From NCBI GenBank assembly GCA_021833365.1, contig JAKBFV010000003.1:1-64000 (forward strand): 64,000 nt of DNA. Direction: 5' to 3'. Origin of the DNA: Pseudomonadota bacterium. Lineage in GTDB: Bacteria > Pseudomonadota > Gammaproteobacteria > Pseudomonadales > Moraxellaceae. Made by a program: the position numbers and the translations under genes. Position 1 is the first letter of the stretch. Every line of letters begins with the position of its first letter. Shown piece after piece: positions 9,824 to 19,631 of the stretch. The notes beneath the pieces are model-generated. The model ran no database searches. It saw only the letters and a program-made list of their open reading frames with translations, and was not told the DNA's origin.

Positions 9824-9841
9824 ATGGGCGCTCACGCCCAT
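9824..9841. repeat. Perfect inverted repeat in the narK leader
   Basis: ATGGGCG - CTCA - CGCCCAT forms a perfect 7-4-7 inverted repeat located about 15-32 bases downstream of the predicted narK transcription start and before the narK ribosome site. It could fold as a leader hairpin or act as an operator. The heptamers do not match the NarL consensus TACYYMT in the usual 7-2-7 orientation. Confidence 0.6.
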
Positions 9842-9862
9842 AATATAAATTCAATATGCATA

Positions 9863-9903
9863 TTTATATCCAGGAGCGCTCGCGACGACTTGATCTGGAG
9901 CAA
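9863..9903 (-). promoter_or_regulatory. FNR/ANR-activated class II promoter of narK-narGHJI
   Basis: A FNR-type box, TTGAT-CTGG-AGCAA (plus-strand reading, 9890-9903), matches TTGAT-N4-ATCAA in nine of ten positions. On the minus strand a -10 hexamer TATAAA lies at 9868-9863, predicting a start near 9855-9856. The centre of the box is then 41.5 bases upstream of the start, exactly the spacing of class II FNR promoters. This fits anaerobic activation of nitrate respiration. The regulator gene itself is not in the window. Confidence 0.75.
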
Positions 9904-9914
9904 AAAGAAGGCGC

Positions 9915-9943
9915 TTGGGGCTTGATGACATTTATGTTAGATT
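9915..9943 (+). promoter_or_regulatory. Candidate sigma-70 promoter for the cobalamin riboswitch-btuB transcript
   Basis: TTGGGG (9915-9920), a 17-base spacer, and an extended -10 (TG-T-TAGATT, hexamer 9938-9943) predict a start near 9950. That is just upstream of the first riboswitch helix, as expected if the transcript begins with the aptamer. Confidence 0.5.
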
Positions 9944-9956
9944 GCGCGCCTTCGCC

Positions 9957-10130
9957 TCGTGGTGCCGATGCCTGCATCGGTTAAACGGGAAGTCTTGGCC
10001 GCAAGGCACAAGCGCTGCCCCCGCAACGGTCGACGCGTCAACCTGACATAGCCCACTGGATCGTAAGGGTCTGGGAAGGGGTCAGGCCGGATGAATCCAT
10101 CCACGCGTCCAGCCCGGATACCGGCCATGA
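9957..10130 (+). promoter_or_regulatory. Cobalamin (AdoCbl) riboswitch aptamer
   Basis: The stretch carries the conserved blocks of the B12 aptamer in order: TGGTGCC at the 5' side, GGGAAG, the internal GCTGCCCCCGCAACGGT segment, and the B12 box AGCCCGGATACCGGCC at 10111-10126. It lies directly upstream of btuB and an adenosyltransferase gene, so corrinoid binding should reduce expression of vitamin B12 uptake. The expression platform is discussed in the next entry. Confidence 0.93.
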
Positions 10131-10203
10131 GCGTCAAACACAGTGTTGCGGTGGGCGGCACGGGTGTGGGCGCATCGTTTGCGGTGCGCTTCGCGCACGT
10201 TCG

Positions 10204-10226
10204 CCTCAAGCCCGATCGACTTGAGG
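10204..10226 (+). promoter_or_regulatory. Hairpin that masks the btuB ribosome binding site
   Basis: CCTCAAG (10204-10210) and CTTGAGG (10220-10226) form a perfect 7-base-pair stem with a 9-base loop. The right arm contains GAGG, the start of the btuB Shine-Dalgarno sequence GAGGA, 7 bases before the ATG at 10235. No T-tract follows, so this is a translational sequestrator rather than a terminator. It is the probable OFF-state platform of the riboswitch. Confidence 0.7.
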
Positions 10227-10234
10227 ACTCAAAC

Positions 10235-12031
10235 ATGAAATCGACCCTTCCCTGGATCCTGATGACGGCGCTCGCCGCTCAGGCCGACGACACCCTGGTG
10301 GTCACCCCCGGCCGCACCGCCGAAAGCAGCACCACTGCCCTCGCCGATGTACAGGTCATCACCCAGGCGCAGATCGCCGCCGCGCCCGAGCTCGATCTCG
10401 GTGGCCTGCTGCAGAACTACGCCGGCCTCGACGTCGTGCGTTCCGGTGGCCCCGGCCAGCAGACCTCGGTGTTCATGCGCGGCGCCAACTCCGACCAGAC
10501 CCTGGTGATGATCGACGGCGTGCCGGTGAACAACGGCAGCGCCGACCTCGCCAGCCTGGCTTATCTGGTCGATCCGCTCAACATCGATCATATCGAGATC
10601 GTGCGCGGCCCCCTGTCCAGCCTGTGGGGCGCCAATGCCATCGGCGGGGTCATCAACATCATCACCCATAAGGCCTCGGGAACCAGTACTGACGTGCTCT
10701 TTCAGGGCGGACCGGAGCAGACACGGCAGAGTGAAGTGCGTCAAGACGTGCAGCTCGGTCACTTCACCGGCTCCCTGTCGGCCGGCAACAACAACACCGC
10801 AGGCTACGCTCTGCTGATGCCGAGCTCAGCCACCAATCCCAATGTCGACAGCGGCAATTTCATGCACCACGGCGCCGCCTCGATGGTCTGGTCGGCGGAT
10901 CAATGGAAGCTGCAAAGCTCCTTCGCCCAGCAGGACGGCCGCAACCAGTACATCAATAGCAACTCGCCGGTCGAGCAGAACGCCCTCGCCCGCCAGGGAC
11001 GCGTGCAGCTCAACGTGCAGGCGAGCAGTCTGTGGCAGACCCAGCTCATCGTCGCGCGCAACATCGATCATCAGGATCAACGCTATTCGAGTGACTACGC
11101 CCATACCGACCAGAACGAAGTCGACTGGCAGAACACCCTGCAACTCAGTCCCAATCAGCAAGTCATCGCCGGCGGCACCAGCACTCACCAGCGCGTCGCC
11201 GCCAGCATCTATGGCAGCGTCTATGACGTCATGCTCAACGATGCCGCCGCCTACGCCGAAGATCGCTGGCATCACGGCGCTTTCAGCTCGGAGCTGGCCG
11301 GGCGTTATGACGGCAGCAACACTTATGGTCACCACCTCACCGGTTCGGCGACCTTAGGCTACGCTCTCGACGCCGATCACCACCTCTACGCTTCGCACGC
11401 CACCGCCTTCAAGACACCGAGCGGCAACGATCTCTACGGCTATGGCGGCAACCCGGCGCTGCAGCCGGAGACCTCGACCAATGAAGAGATCGGCAGCAAG
11501 AACCATTACGGCGACTGGGAAGTCGATGCCGCCATCTACCGCGATCGCGTGCACGATCTGATCAACTATGTGCTCATCGATCCGGCCAACTATTTCTATC
11601 AGACGCAGAACGTCGATCGCGCCCTGCTGCGTGGCGTCGAGACCCAGGTCGACTGGAAGCAGGGCCCCTGGTCCGTGCACTCGCGCCTCGACCTCGAACG
11701 CGCCAGCGATCTCGTCGCCTACACCGATCTGCCGCGTCGCCCGCGCGCGCGCTGGAACAGCAATCTCGCCTATGACGGCCAGCGCTGGGGCGTACAGGGC
11801 AGCCTGCTCAGCGCCAATGACGCGCCGAACAGCGCCTATGACACCATCACCCTGCCCGGCTATGCCATCGTCAACGTCGAGGCGCACTGGCAGGTCTGTC
11901 CGGGATTCCGCCTGCTCGCCAGCGTCGATAATCTCGGCAACAAGTTCCAGATCGTAGCGGCCAACAGCACCAGCTCGTATTATCGTGGGCAGCCCCGTCT
12001 CGTTCAGGTCGGGTTCGACGCACACTTTTAA
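10235..12031 (+). CDS. btuB: TonB-dependent vitamin B12 receptor BtuB
   Basis: The 598-residue outer-membrane protein begins with a short signal peptide ending in Ala-Gln-Ala, followed at once by the TonB box DDTLVVTPGR. The plug domain is clear (DLGGLLQNYAGLDVVRSGG, VFMRGANSDQTLVMIDGVPVN, VRGPLSSLWGANAIGGVINI), and the protein ends with the aromatic residue of the last barrel strand (VGFDAHF). E. coli BtuB has 614 residues. It imports cobalamin using TonB energy. The start fits the GAGGA site inside the hairpin; longer in-frame starts would lie in the riboswitch. The adenosyltransferase gene follows 13 bases later. Confidence 0.93.
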   Translation: MKSTLPWILMTALAAQADDTLVVTPGRTAESSTTALADVQVITQAQIAAAPELDLGGLLQNYAGLDVVRSGGPGQQTSVFMRGANSDQTLVMIDGVPVNNGSADLASLAYLVDPLNIDHIEIVRGPLSSLWGANAIGGVINIITHKASGTSTDVLFQGGPEQTRQSEVRQDVQLGHFTGSLSAGNNNTAGYALLMPSSATNPNVDSGNFMHHGAASMVWSADQWKLQSSFAQQDGRNQYINSNSPVEQNALARQGRVQLNVQASSLWQTQLIVARNIDHQDQRYSSDYAHTDQNEVDWQNTLQLSPNQQVIAGGTSTHQRVAASIYGSVYDVMLNDAAAYAEDRWHHGAFSSELAGRYDGSNTYGHHLTGSATLGYALDADHHLYASHATAFKTPSGNDLYGYGGNPALQPETSTNEEIGSKNHYGDWEVDAAIYRDRVHDLINYVLIDPANYFYQTQNVDRALLRGVETQVDWKQGPWSVHSRLDLERASDLVAYTDLPRRPRARWNSNLAYDGQRWGVQGSLLSANDAPNSAYDTITLPGYAIVNVEAHWQVCPGFRLLASVDNLGNKFQIVAANSTSSYYRGQPRLVQVGFDAHF

Positions 12032-12044
12032 GAGGAGCAAGCGC

Positions 12045-12596
12045 ATGGGGCATCGCCTGAGCAAGATCTATACGCGCACCGGCGATGGTGGTGAGACCGG
12101 TCTCGGCGATGGCCGGCGCCTGAGCAAAGACCATCCGCGCCTGCACGTGCTCGGTGATCTCGATGAGCTGAGCTCGGTGCTCGGTCTCGTGCGCTGCGAA
12201 CTGCCCGCCGCTCACGCCAGTGCCGCCGCCCTGCGTCAGGTGCAGCAGGAGCTACTCGATCTCGGCGGTGAAATGGCCTGCCCCGGCCTGCAGCTGCTCG
12301 ATAGCGCCGCCATCACCCGCCTCGAGCAGGAGATGGATGCCCTGAACGCAGAGCTCGGCCCCCTGCAGGAGTTCATCCTGCCTGGCGGCACACGCGCCGC
12401 CGCCAGCGCCCATCTGGCGCGCGCCACCGCGCGTCGGCTGGAACGCCAGCTGGTCGCGCTCGCCCAGGAGGAGGCTTTGCCGGACCTCGCTCTGGCTTAC
12501 ATCAACCGTCTGTCCGACTGGCTCTTCGTCATGGCCCGACAGCTGGGTCGGGAAGAGGGCGATACCGAGATCCTCTGGCGCCATGAACGCCGATGA
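12045..12596 (+). CDS. ATP:cob(I)alamin adenosyltransferase, PduO type
   Basis: The 183-residue protein converts cob(I)alamin to adenosylcobalamin. The N-terminal ATP-binding motif KIYTRTGDGGETGLGDGRR and the later blocks DLDELSSVLGLVR, EFILPGG, and RxxER...INRLSDWLFVMAR are diagnostic of the PduO family. GAGGAG lies 6 bases before the ATG. The gene probably shares the riboswitch-controlled transcript with btuB, so imported corrinoid would be adenosylated by a co-expressed enzyme. No corrin ring synthesis genes are present here, which is consistent with salvage. Confidence 0.95.
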   Translation: MGHRLSKIYTRTGDGGETGLGDGRRLSKDHPRLHVLGDLDELSSVLGLVRCELPAAHASAAALRQVQQELLDLGGEMACPGLQLLDSAAITRLEQEMDALNAELGPLQEFILPGGTRAAASAHLARATARRLERQLVALAQEEALPDLALAYINRLSDWLFVMARQLGREEGDTEILWRHERR

Positions 12597-12688
12597 ACAT
12601 GTCGTCGTAGCGGATGCTTGGAAGAGGCGATCGCTGCGCCGTTCATGCTATGCTACATGGACATATGACGGCGTTGAGAAGGATCATG

Positions 12689-13168
12689 ATGCGCATAAGA
12701 AGCATGGCGCTACCCCTGGTGGTGCTCGCACTCTGCCATATTGCCACCGCTGATGGCATCTATAAGTGGGTCGACGCGCAAGGTCAGGCGCATTTTTCCG
12801 ACACGCCGCCGACAGCGCAGCCAGACGTGCAGCGTCTCGATGTGCAGGCGGCACCCTCTTCCGACGCCGGCAGCGAGATCAAGGCTCTCGACGCCGCTCG
12901 TGAAAGCGACGCCAGCAGCGAGGCCGATGCGCAAAAAGCTGCAGCCAAGGCGCAGGCCGCCAAGGACGCCGCCGCCCTCGCCGCCAAAAACAATGACTAC
13001 GCTGGCCGCTGCAAGAAGCTCCTCGCCAACAAGGCCGCCTTGCAAGACCACGGCCGCGTGCGCGTCAAGGACGAGAAGACCGGTCAGTACCGTATCCTGT
13101 CGTCGGAAGAGAAGGCCGCCGCCGAAATCGACAACGAAAAGCAGATCAAGGCCTTCTGCTCGCCTTGA
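12689..13168 (+). CDS. DUF4124 domain secreted protein
   Basis: The protein has 159 residues. A signal peptide (residues 1 to about 20, LPLVVLALCHIATA) precedes a DUF4124 domain, recognisable from GIYKWVDAQGQAHFSDTPP. The middle (about 60-115) is an Ala/Lys/Asp-rich, probably helical linker, and the C-terminus contains a cysteine pair (GRCKKLL ... KAFCSP) that may form a disulfide in the periplasm. DUF4124 proteins are common in proteobacteria; their function is unknown. AAGGA lies 5 bases before the ATG at 12689; the ATG at 12686 is also possible. It converges on clpB. Confidence 0.8.
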   Translation: MRIRSMALPLVVLALCHIATADGIYKWVDAQGQAHFSDTPPTAQPDVQRLDVQAAPSSDAGSEIKALDAARESDASSEADAQKAAAKAQAAKDAAALAAKNNDYAGRCKKLLANKAALQDHGRVRVKDEKTGQYRILSSEEKAAAEIDNEKQIKAFCSP

Positions 13169-13183
13169 GCGGCGGCACTCATC

Positions 13184-15787
<2,604 letters not shown>

Positions 15788-15817
15788 GGGACACCTCGAT
15801 CATATTCTCTGCGCTTT

Positions 15818-15846
15818 AGATCGGGATGGCTGCGTCACATTTCAAG
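15818..15846 (-). promoter_or_regulatory. Heat-shock (sigma-32) promoter of clpB
   Basis: On the minus strand CTTGAAA (15846-15840) is followed after 14 bases by CCCGATCT (15825-15818). The sigma-32 consensus is CTTGAAA, 11-16 bases, CCCCATNT, so only one consensus position differs. It starts 31 bases upstream of the clpB ATG, allowing independent heat-shock expression of clpB inside a longer minus-strand cluster. Confidence 0.8.
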
Positions 15847-15860
15847 CGCCGCTGCGACGC

Positions 15861-17147
15861 TCACTGGCGCGTACAGGCAAAATGCTGCTCGCCATAGCGG
15901 ATGACCAGTTTGTCGGCGCTGATTTCCTCGATGTAGCCATCGAGACGTCGGCCCGGCACCTGAAAACTGATGCGACCATCCTGCCTATGGTAGGCCACCA
16001 GACCACGTCGTGACCCGACCTGCATCAAGAGATGGCCATTGGCAGCAAAGTTCATGTCCCAGCTCTGCCCACCGACAGGATCGAAGCAGGACCAGGCGCC
16101 GAGCAGTTTTTCATCGCTGCCCAGGGTCAAGGCGCCGACCGAGCCGAGACCCGCATCACGCTCCTGCATACCGGTGATGAGATCGGCGGCGACGGCAAAA
16201 TTGATGTTCGAGGCCTGAGCCAAGCGGTAGGTGGTGATGCCGATCAGGCGGCCCTGTGTATCGAACAGACCGCCACCACTGGAACCTGGGGAGATCGCCG
16301 CAGTGGTCTGGATGACCCGGCCATCGCCTGGCGCGTGACGCAGGGCGGAGATGACACCGGCGCTCCAGCTCAGCGCCAGGCCACTGGGGGCGCCGAGGGC
16401 ATAGACCGTCTCCCCGACGCGCAGATCATCGCTGGCGCGTATCGGCACCGCTGGACCGGCGTCTTCGGACACCTGTAAACGGCAAAGATCATCGCGGTCA
16501 TCGGCGGTTTCGAGATGCGCCGGGAAGTCGCCTGCCAGCGTCTGGACGCTGAGGCTGGCACCGGATTTGGCGACATGACAGTTGCTGATGATGCGGCCAG
16601 GCGCCACGATGACACCGCTGCCCGAGCCCAGACTGTTGCCATGCGCATCGAGGATGGTGACGACAGCGACGCTCGGCGTCAGGCGACCATAGAGCTCTTC
16701 GGGTGACAGATGCAGCGGCGCCGATGGCACCGGTAGCGCTGCCGGCAGCGGCGCCGGCAACACAGGCGCTGGCGCACTCAACCCCTTCATCGCGACGACA
16801 CCAGCGCGCTGGTGGTAGCCAGCGGCCCACCAGGCCAGAAGTACCAAGGGCAGCAGCCATAGCCAAGTCAGCGAACGCTGGCCACGGCGCTGCGCCGGCA
16901 TGCCACGCCCCGCTGCTTTCGCCTTGCAAGCCGCGTCATAGGCGCGCCGCCGTTGCGGATCACGCAGGCAATTGTAAGCTTCCTGCAGGACCACCTGACG
17001 ATTGCGGTCAAAGTCGACGGCGTCATGCATGGCGGCGCACGCCGCCACATAAGCCGCTTCGATGGCCGCCGGCGAGGCGTCGACAGTGACACCCAGGATC
17101 TGATAGAGGGTCTGCTTGGATGTCTCGACGACAGGATCGCCCATCAT
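15861..17147 (-). CDS. Membrane-anchored trypsin-like serine protease with an N-terminal J-like domain
   Basis: The 428-residue protein joins three parts. Residues about 13-75 resemble a J domain (YQILGVTVDASPAAIEAAY ... LQEAYNCLRDPQRRRAYD), but the HPD motif needed to stimulate DnaK reads H41-D-A. A single membrane helix follows (about 92-110) and then a Pro/Ala-rich linker. Residues about 150-330 form a trypsin/HtrA-type protease with H191 (SNCHV), D220 (DDRDDLCRL) and S290 in SPGSSGGG, so the catalytic triad looks intact. No PDZ domain is evident; about 100 C-terminal residues are unassigned. Topology would put the J-like part in the cytoplasm and the protease in the periplasm. The gene lies between the flavodoxin-like gene and clpB. 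Confidence 0.8.
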   Translation of the reverse strand: MMGDPVVETSKQTLYQILGVTVDASPAAIEAAYVAACAAMHDAVDFDRNRQVVLQEAYNCLRDPQRRRAYDAACKAKAAGRGMPAQRRGQRSLTWLWLLPLVLLAWWAAGYHQRAGVVAMKGLSAPAPVLPAPLPAALPVPSAPLHLSPEELYGRLTPSVAVVTILDAHGNSLGSGSGVIVAPGRIISNCHVAKSGASLSVQTLAGDFPAHLETADDRDDLCRLQVSEDAGPAVPIRASDDLRVGETVYALGAPSGLALSWSAGVISALRHAPGDGRVIQTTAAISPGSSGGGLFDTQGRLIGITTYRLAQASNINFAVAADLITGMQERDAGLGSVGALTLGSDEKLLGAWSCFDPVGGQSWDMNFAANGHLLMQVGSRRGLVAYHRQDGRISFQVPGRRLDGYIEEISADKLVIRYGEQHFACTRQ

Positions 17148-17155
17148 CGACGCGC

Positions 17156-17707
17156 TCAGGATGGCATCCAGCGCAGCGCCATCTGCGCCATCCGCTCGCC
17201 GAGCTGGAAGGCCGTCTGGTGATCGCCAGAAGGCGGCGTCTGCGCCGCCGGAGCATTGTCGGACTGCGCCATCACGCCGAGATGCGAGCCGAGACGATTG
17301 ACCGCCGCTTCATGCGTAGCGCGCCCAGGTTCAGCCTGGCCGATCCAGATCATGGCGTGCTGCGCTGCAAAAATGACGAACTGGATGAGAACATTGAGCT
17401 TGTCACCGCTGAGTCCGTAGGAATTGGTGAACCCCGCCGCCAGCTTATCGCGCCAGCTCTGCTGCAGCCAGCGGCCGGAACTGGCGTCCATGAATTGTTT
17501 GAACTCGGCTGAAGCGCTGCCCATATAGGTGGGGGCGCCGAAGATCAGACCGGCGCAGCGATCGAGGCGCGCCCAGTCGATGGCCGCGACGCTACAGAGA
17601 TAGACGCTGACACCAGCGACGCTGGTGACGCCGGCTGCGACGGAATGCGCCAAGGCAGCCGTATGGCCATGGCGACTGTGATAGACGATGGCGATCTCGA
17701 TGCTCAC
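17156..17707 (-). CDS. Flavodoxin-like NAD(P)H:quinone oxidoreductase / flavodoxin family protein
   Basis: The 183-residue protein starts with a flavodoxin-like FMN phosphate loop (IAIVYHSRHGHTAALAHSVAAG) and continues with LIFGAPTYMGSASAEFKQFMD, the second FMN-contact loop of WrbA-type proteins, and GFTNSYGLSGDKLNVLIQF. Members reduce quinones with NAD(P)H and protect against oxidative stress. It is cytoplasmic. Its ATG overlaps the pgeF stop by 4 bases, and the protease gene starts 8 bases later, so the three genes are probably cotranscribed. The precise substrate cannot be read from sequence. Confidence 0.85.
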   Translation of the reverse strand: MSIEIAIVYHSRHGHTAALAHSVAAGVTSVAGVSVYLCSVAAIDWARLDRCAGLIFGAPTYMGSASAEFKQFMDASSGRWLQQSWRDKLAAGFTNSYGLSGDKLNVLIQFVIFAAQHAMIWIGQAEPGRATHEAAVNRLGSHLGVMAQSDNAPAAQTPPSGDHQTAFQLGERMAQMALRWMPS

Positions 17708-18432
17708 GCGGCGATCCAGATGAGGCTGGCCTGACGGCCGGTGCGGGGTTCGCGGCGGAAGGAAAAATAGTCAGCGCTTTGCCGATAGGTGCACTCGCCG
17801 CCACCTGCGACCTCCTGCACGCCACAGGCATGCAGGCGCAGGCACGCCAGATGATAGAGGTCGGCGTGATAGTATCCCGGCCGTTGTGGCTGAAAAGCCG
17901 CCGCTGCGGCAGCATCATGATGCAAAAAAGTCTGCCTGACCTCTTCACCGACGACAAAGGCGGTCGGCCCTATCGCCGCCCCCAGCCACACCTGCAAAGC
18001 GTCACCGGGGCAGGCAAAACGCCGCACCGCAGCCTCGATGACGCCATCGGCGAGACCGCGCCAACCGGCGTGCACGGCCGCCACCGCGCCACCATCGCGG
18101 CGCGCCAGGAGCAGGGGCAGGCAATCAGCGGTCAACACCGCACAGACCTCGCCAGGGGTTTCGCTGTAGACCGCATCTGCCTGACAATCGCGCGCACAGG
18201 CCGCGTCGACCACGGCGATGCCGTGCACTTGTTGCGGCCAGGCGATGGGATGCGGCAGGGCGAGGAGACGCTCCAGGCGCTGGCGATTGGCGGCGACGGC
18301 GACTGGATCATCGTCGACGTGCAACGCGAGGTTGAAGTCATCGAAAGGCGCCCGACTGGCGCCGCCGGCATACCGACGCGTCGTCGCCGCCTGTACACGC
18401 GACGACACCGCCCAGTGCGGCCGCACGATCAT
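17704..18432 (-). CDS. pgeF: Peptidoglycan editing factor / multicopper-type laccase-domain protein PgeF
   Basis: The 242-residue protein has the family motifs QQVHGIAVVD, ADAVYS, VLTADCLPLLL and AAVHAGWRGL, which supply the His/Cys/His zinc site, plus the C-terminal GGGECTYRQSADYFSFRRE block. The E. coli homologue YfiH removes wrongly incorporated L-Ser from peptidoglycan precursors. Older annotations call it polyphenol oxidase or laccase. In many gammaproteobacteria the order is rluD-pgeF-clpB; here a PhaC-like gene lies before it and two extra genes after it. It overlaps both neighbours by 4 bases. Confidence 0.93.
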   Translation of the reverse strand: MIVRPHWAVSSRVQAATTRRYAGGASRAPFDDFNLALHVDDDPVAVAANRQRLERLLALPHPIAWPQQVHGIAVVDAACARDCQADAVYSETPGEVCAVLTADCLPLLLARRDGGAVAAVHAGWRGLADGVIEAAVRRFACPGDALQVWLGAAIGPTAFVVGEEVRQTFLHHDAAAAAAFQPQRPGYYHADLYHLACLRLHACGVQEVAGGGECTYRQSADYFSFRREPRTGRQASLIWIAA

Positions 18433-19589
18433 GCCGACGCCTCCGGCTGCAGAGCGCCGCTACGCTCGGCCAGCCATTCGGCGCTGATCGCCCAGGTCGT
18501 ATGCACAGCGCTGGCACCGGCGAAGACTCCAGCGTGGCCACCGGGCACGAGATGAAAGCGTTTATCGCGCGAGGCGACGAGATCCATGATGCGATAAGCG
18601 GCGGCCATCGGCACGATGGCATCGGAACTACCGGCGAAAGCCAGCAGGTCACAGTCGATACGCTGAAAGTCGACCTCGCGCTGACCGATGCGCAGACTGC
18701 CACGCGCCAGCTGATTGGCCAGACCGAGCTTCTGCAGCATCTCCTGCACCGTGCCGCCGGGGTAGTCAGCCATGTTGTCGAACCAGGCATTCATCGACAT
18801 ATAGCGGACGATGTATTCACGATCAGCGAGATTGCGCACCATGGACAGATAGCTGGTGAAGGGACTCAAGGGACTGGTCATCTTGAAGGCGCGCGACACC
18901 CATTTGCCCGGCACATGAAAGCGCTCGGCGTCGATCTGATCGAGACGGAAGCGCGTATGCGCGCGTATCCAGGCGCTGGGCGCAGCGATGGCCTGGCTGA
19001 GGCGTCCAGCTACGCCCATGCGGCGGGCATCGAGGGGACTGGCGATGGTGACCAGGGCGGTGACGTCACGGTCATCGCCACAGCCGAGATAAAGCAGGGC
19101 GAGCAGCCCACCCATGCAATAGCCCATGAGATTGAGCTGACGCTGACCGCTGTGTGCCCGAATCGCCTGCATCGCTGCCGGGAACCAGCGCACGACATAG
19201 TCCTCCAGGGTCAGTCCCTGATAAGGCGGGTCTTTCGGGTTGCCCCAGTCGATGAGATAGACCTCATAGCCCTGGGCGAGGAGATAGCGCACCAGGGAAC
19301 GCTCGATCATCAGGTCGAAGATCCAGGCGAAGACGCCGAGCGGCGGCACCAGGACGAGGGGGCGCGTGTAGCGCTGCTGACGCACCACCAGAGTCTCACC
19401 TTCGATGTAGAGATGATCGACGGCGAGCGGCCGGTAATAGCGCACAGCCATGATGCCGTCGCGATGAATCTCTTCATAGGGCGTGCTGTCCTTCTGGATG
19501 AAGCGTTCCGGATAGCGGCGCCGCTGATAGGCATTCTTGACGAAATCCCTGACCTTGCGCCAAGGCCCGGGAGCAAAGCGACGGCTCAT
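18429..19589 (-). CDS. PHA synthase-like alpha/beta hydrolase (class III PhaC size)
   Basis: The 386-residue protein has the PhaC-type nucleophile box G-Y-C-M-G-G (LMGYCMGGLLALLY), a Cys replacing the lipase Ser, followed by an Asp (GSSDAIVP) and a His (PGGHAGVFAG) in triad order. The early block PLVLVPPLGVFAWIFDL and YEVYLIDWGNP is typical of PhaC. Its length is close to class III PhaC (about 355-360 residues), which normally needs PhaE, but no phaE, phaA, phaB or phasin gene is seen nearby. It may be a genuine polyhydroxyalkanoate synthase subunit or a related acyltransferase. Its stop overlaps the pgeF start by 4 bases. Confidence 0.75.
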   Translation of the reverse strand: MSRRFAPGPWRKVRDFVKNAYQRRRYPERFIQKDSTPYEEIHRDGIMAVRYYRPLAVDHLYIEGETLVVRQQRYTRPLVLVPPLGVFAWIFDLMIERSLVRYLLAQGYEVYLIDWGNPKDPPYQGLTLEDYVVRWFPAAMQAIRAHSGQRQLNLMGYCMGGLLALLYLGCGDDRDVTALVTIASPLDARRMGVAGRLSQAIAAPSAWIRAHTRFRLDQIDAERFHVPGKWVSRAFKMTSPLSPFTSYLSMVRNLADREYIVRYMSMNAWFDNMADYPGGTVQEMLQKLGLANQLARGSLRIGQREVDFQRIDCDLLAFAGSSDAIVPMAAAYRIMDLVASRDKRFHLVPGGHAGVFAGASAVHTTWAISAEWLAERSGALQPEASA

Positions 19590-19631
19590 GCCGACCCCCT
19601 TCCATGTCGCATCCTTCTAGGTCGCATCATT

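Noticed and set aside
9824-9841. NarL binding site at the leader inverted repeat
   Set aside because: The heptamers read CGCCCAT rather than TACYYMT and are arranged tail to tail with a 4-base gap instead of the 7-2-7 form.
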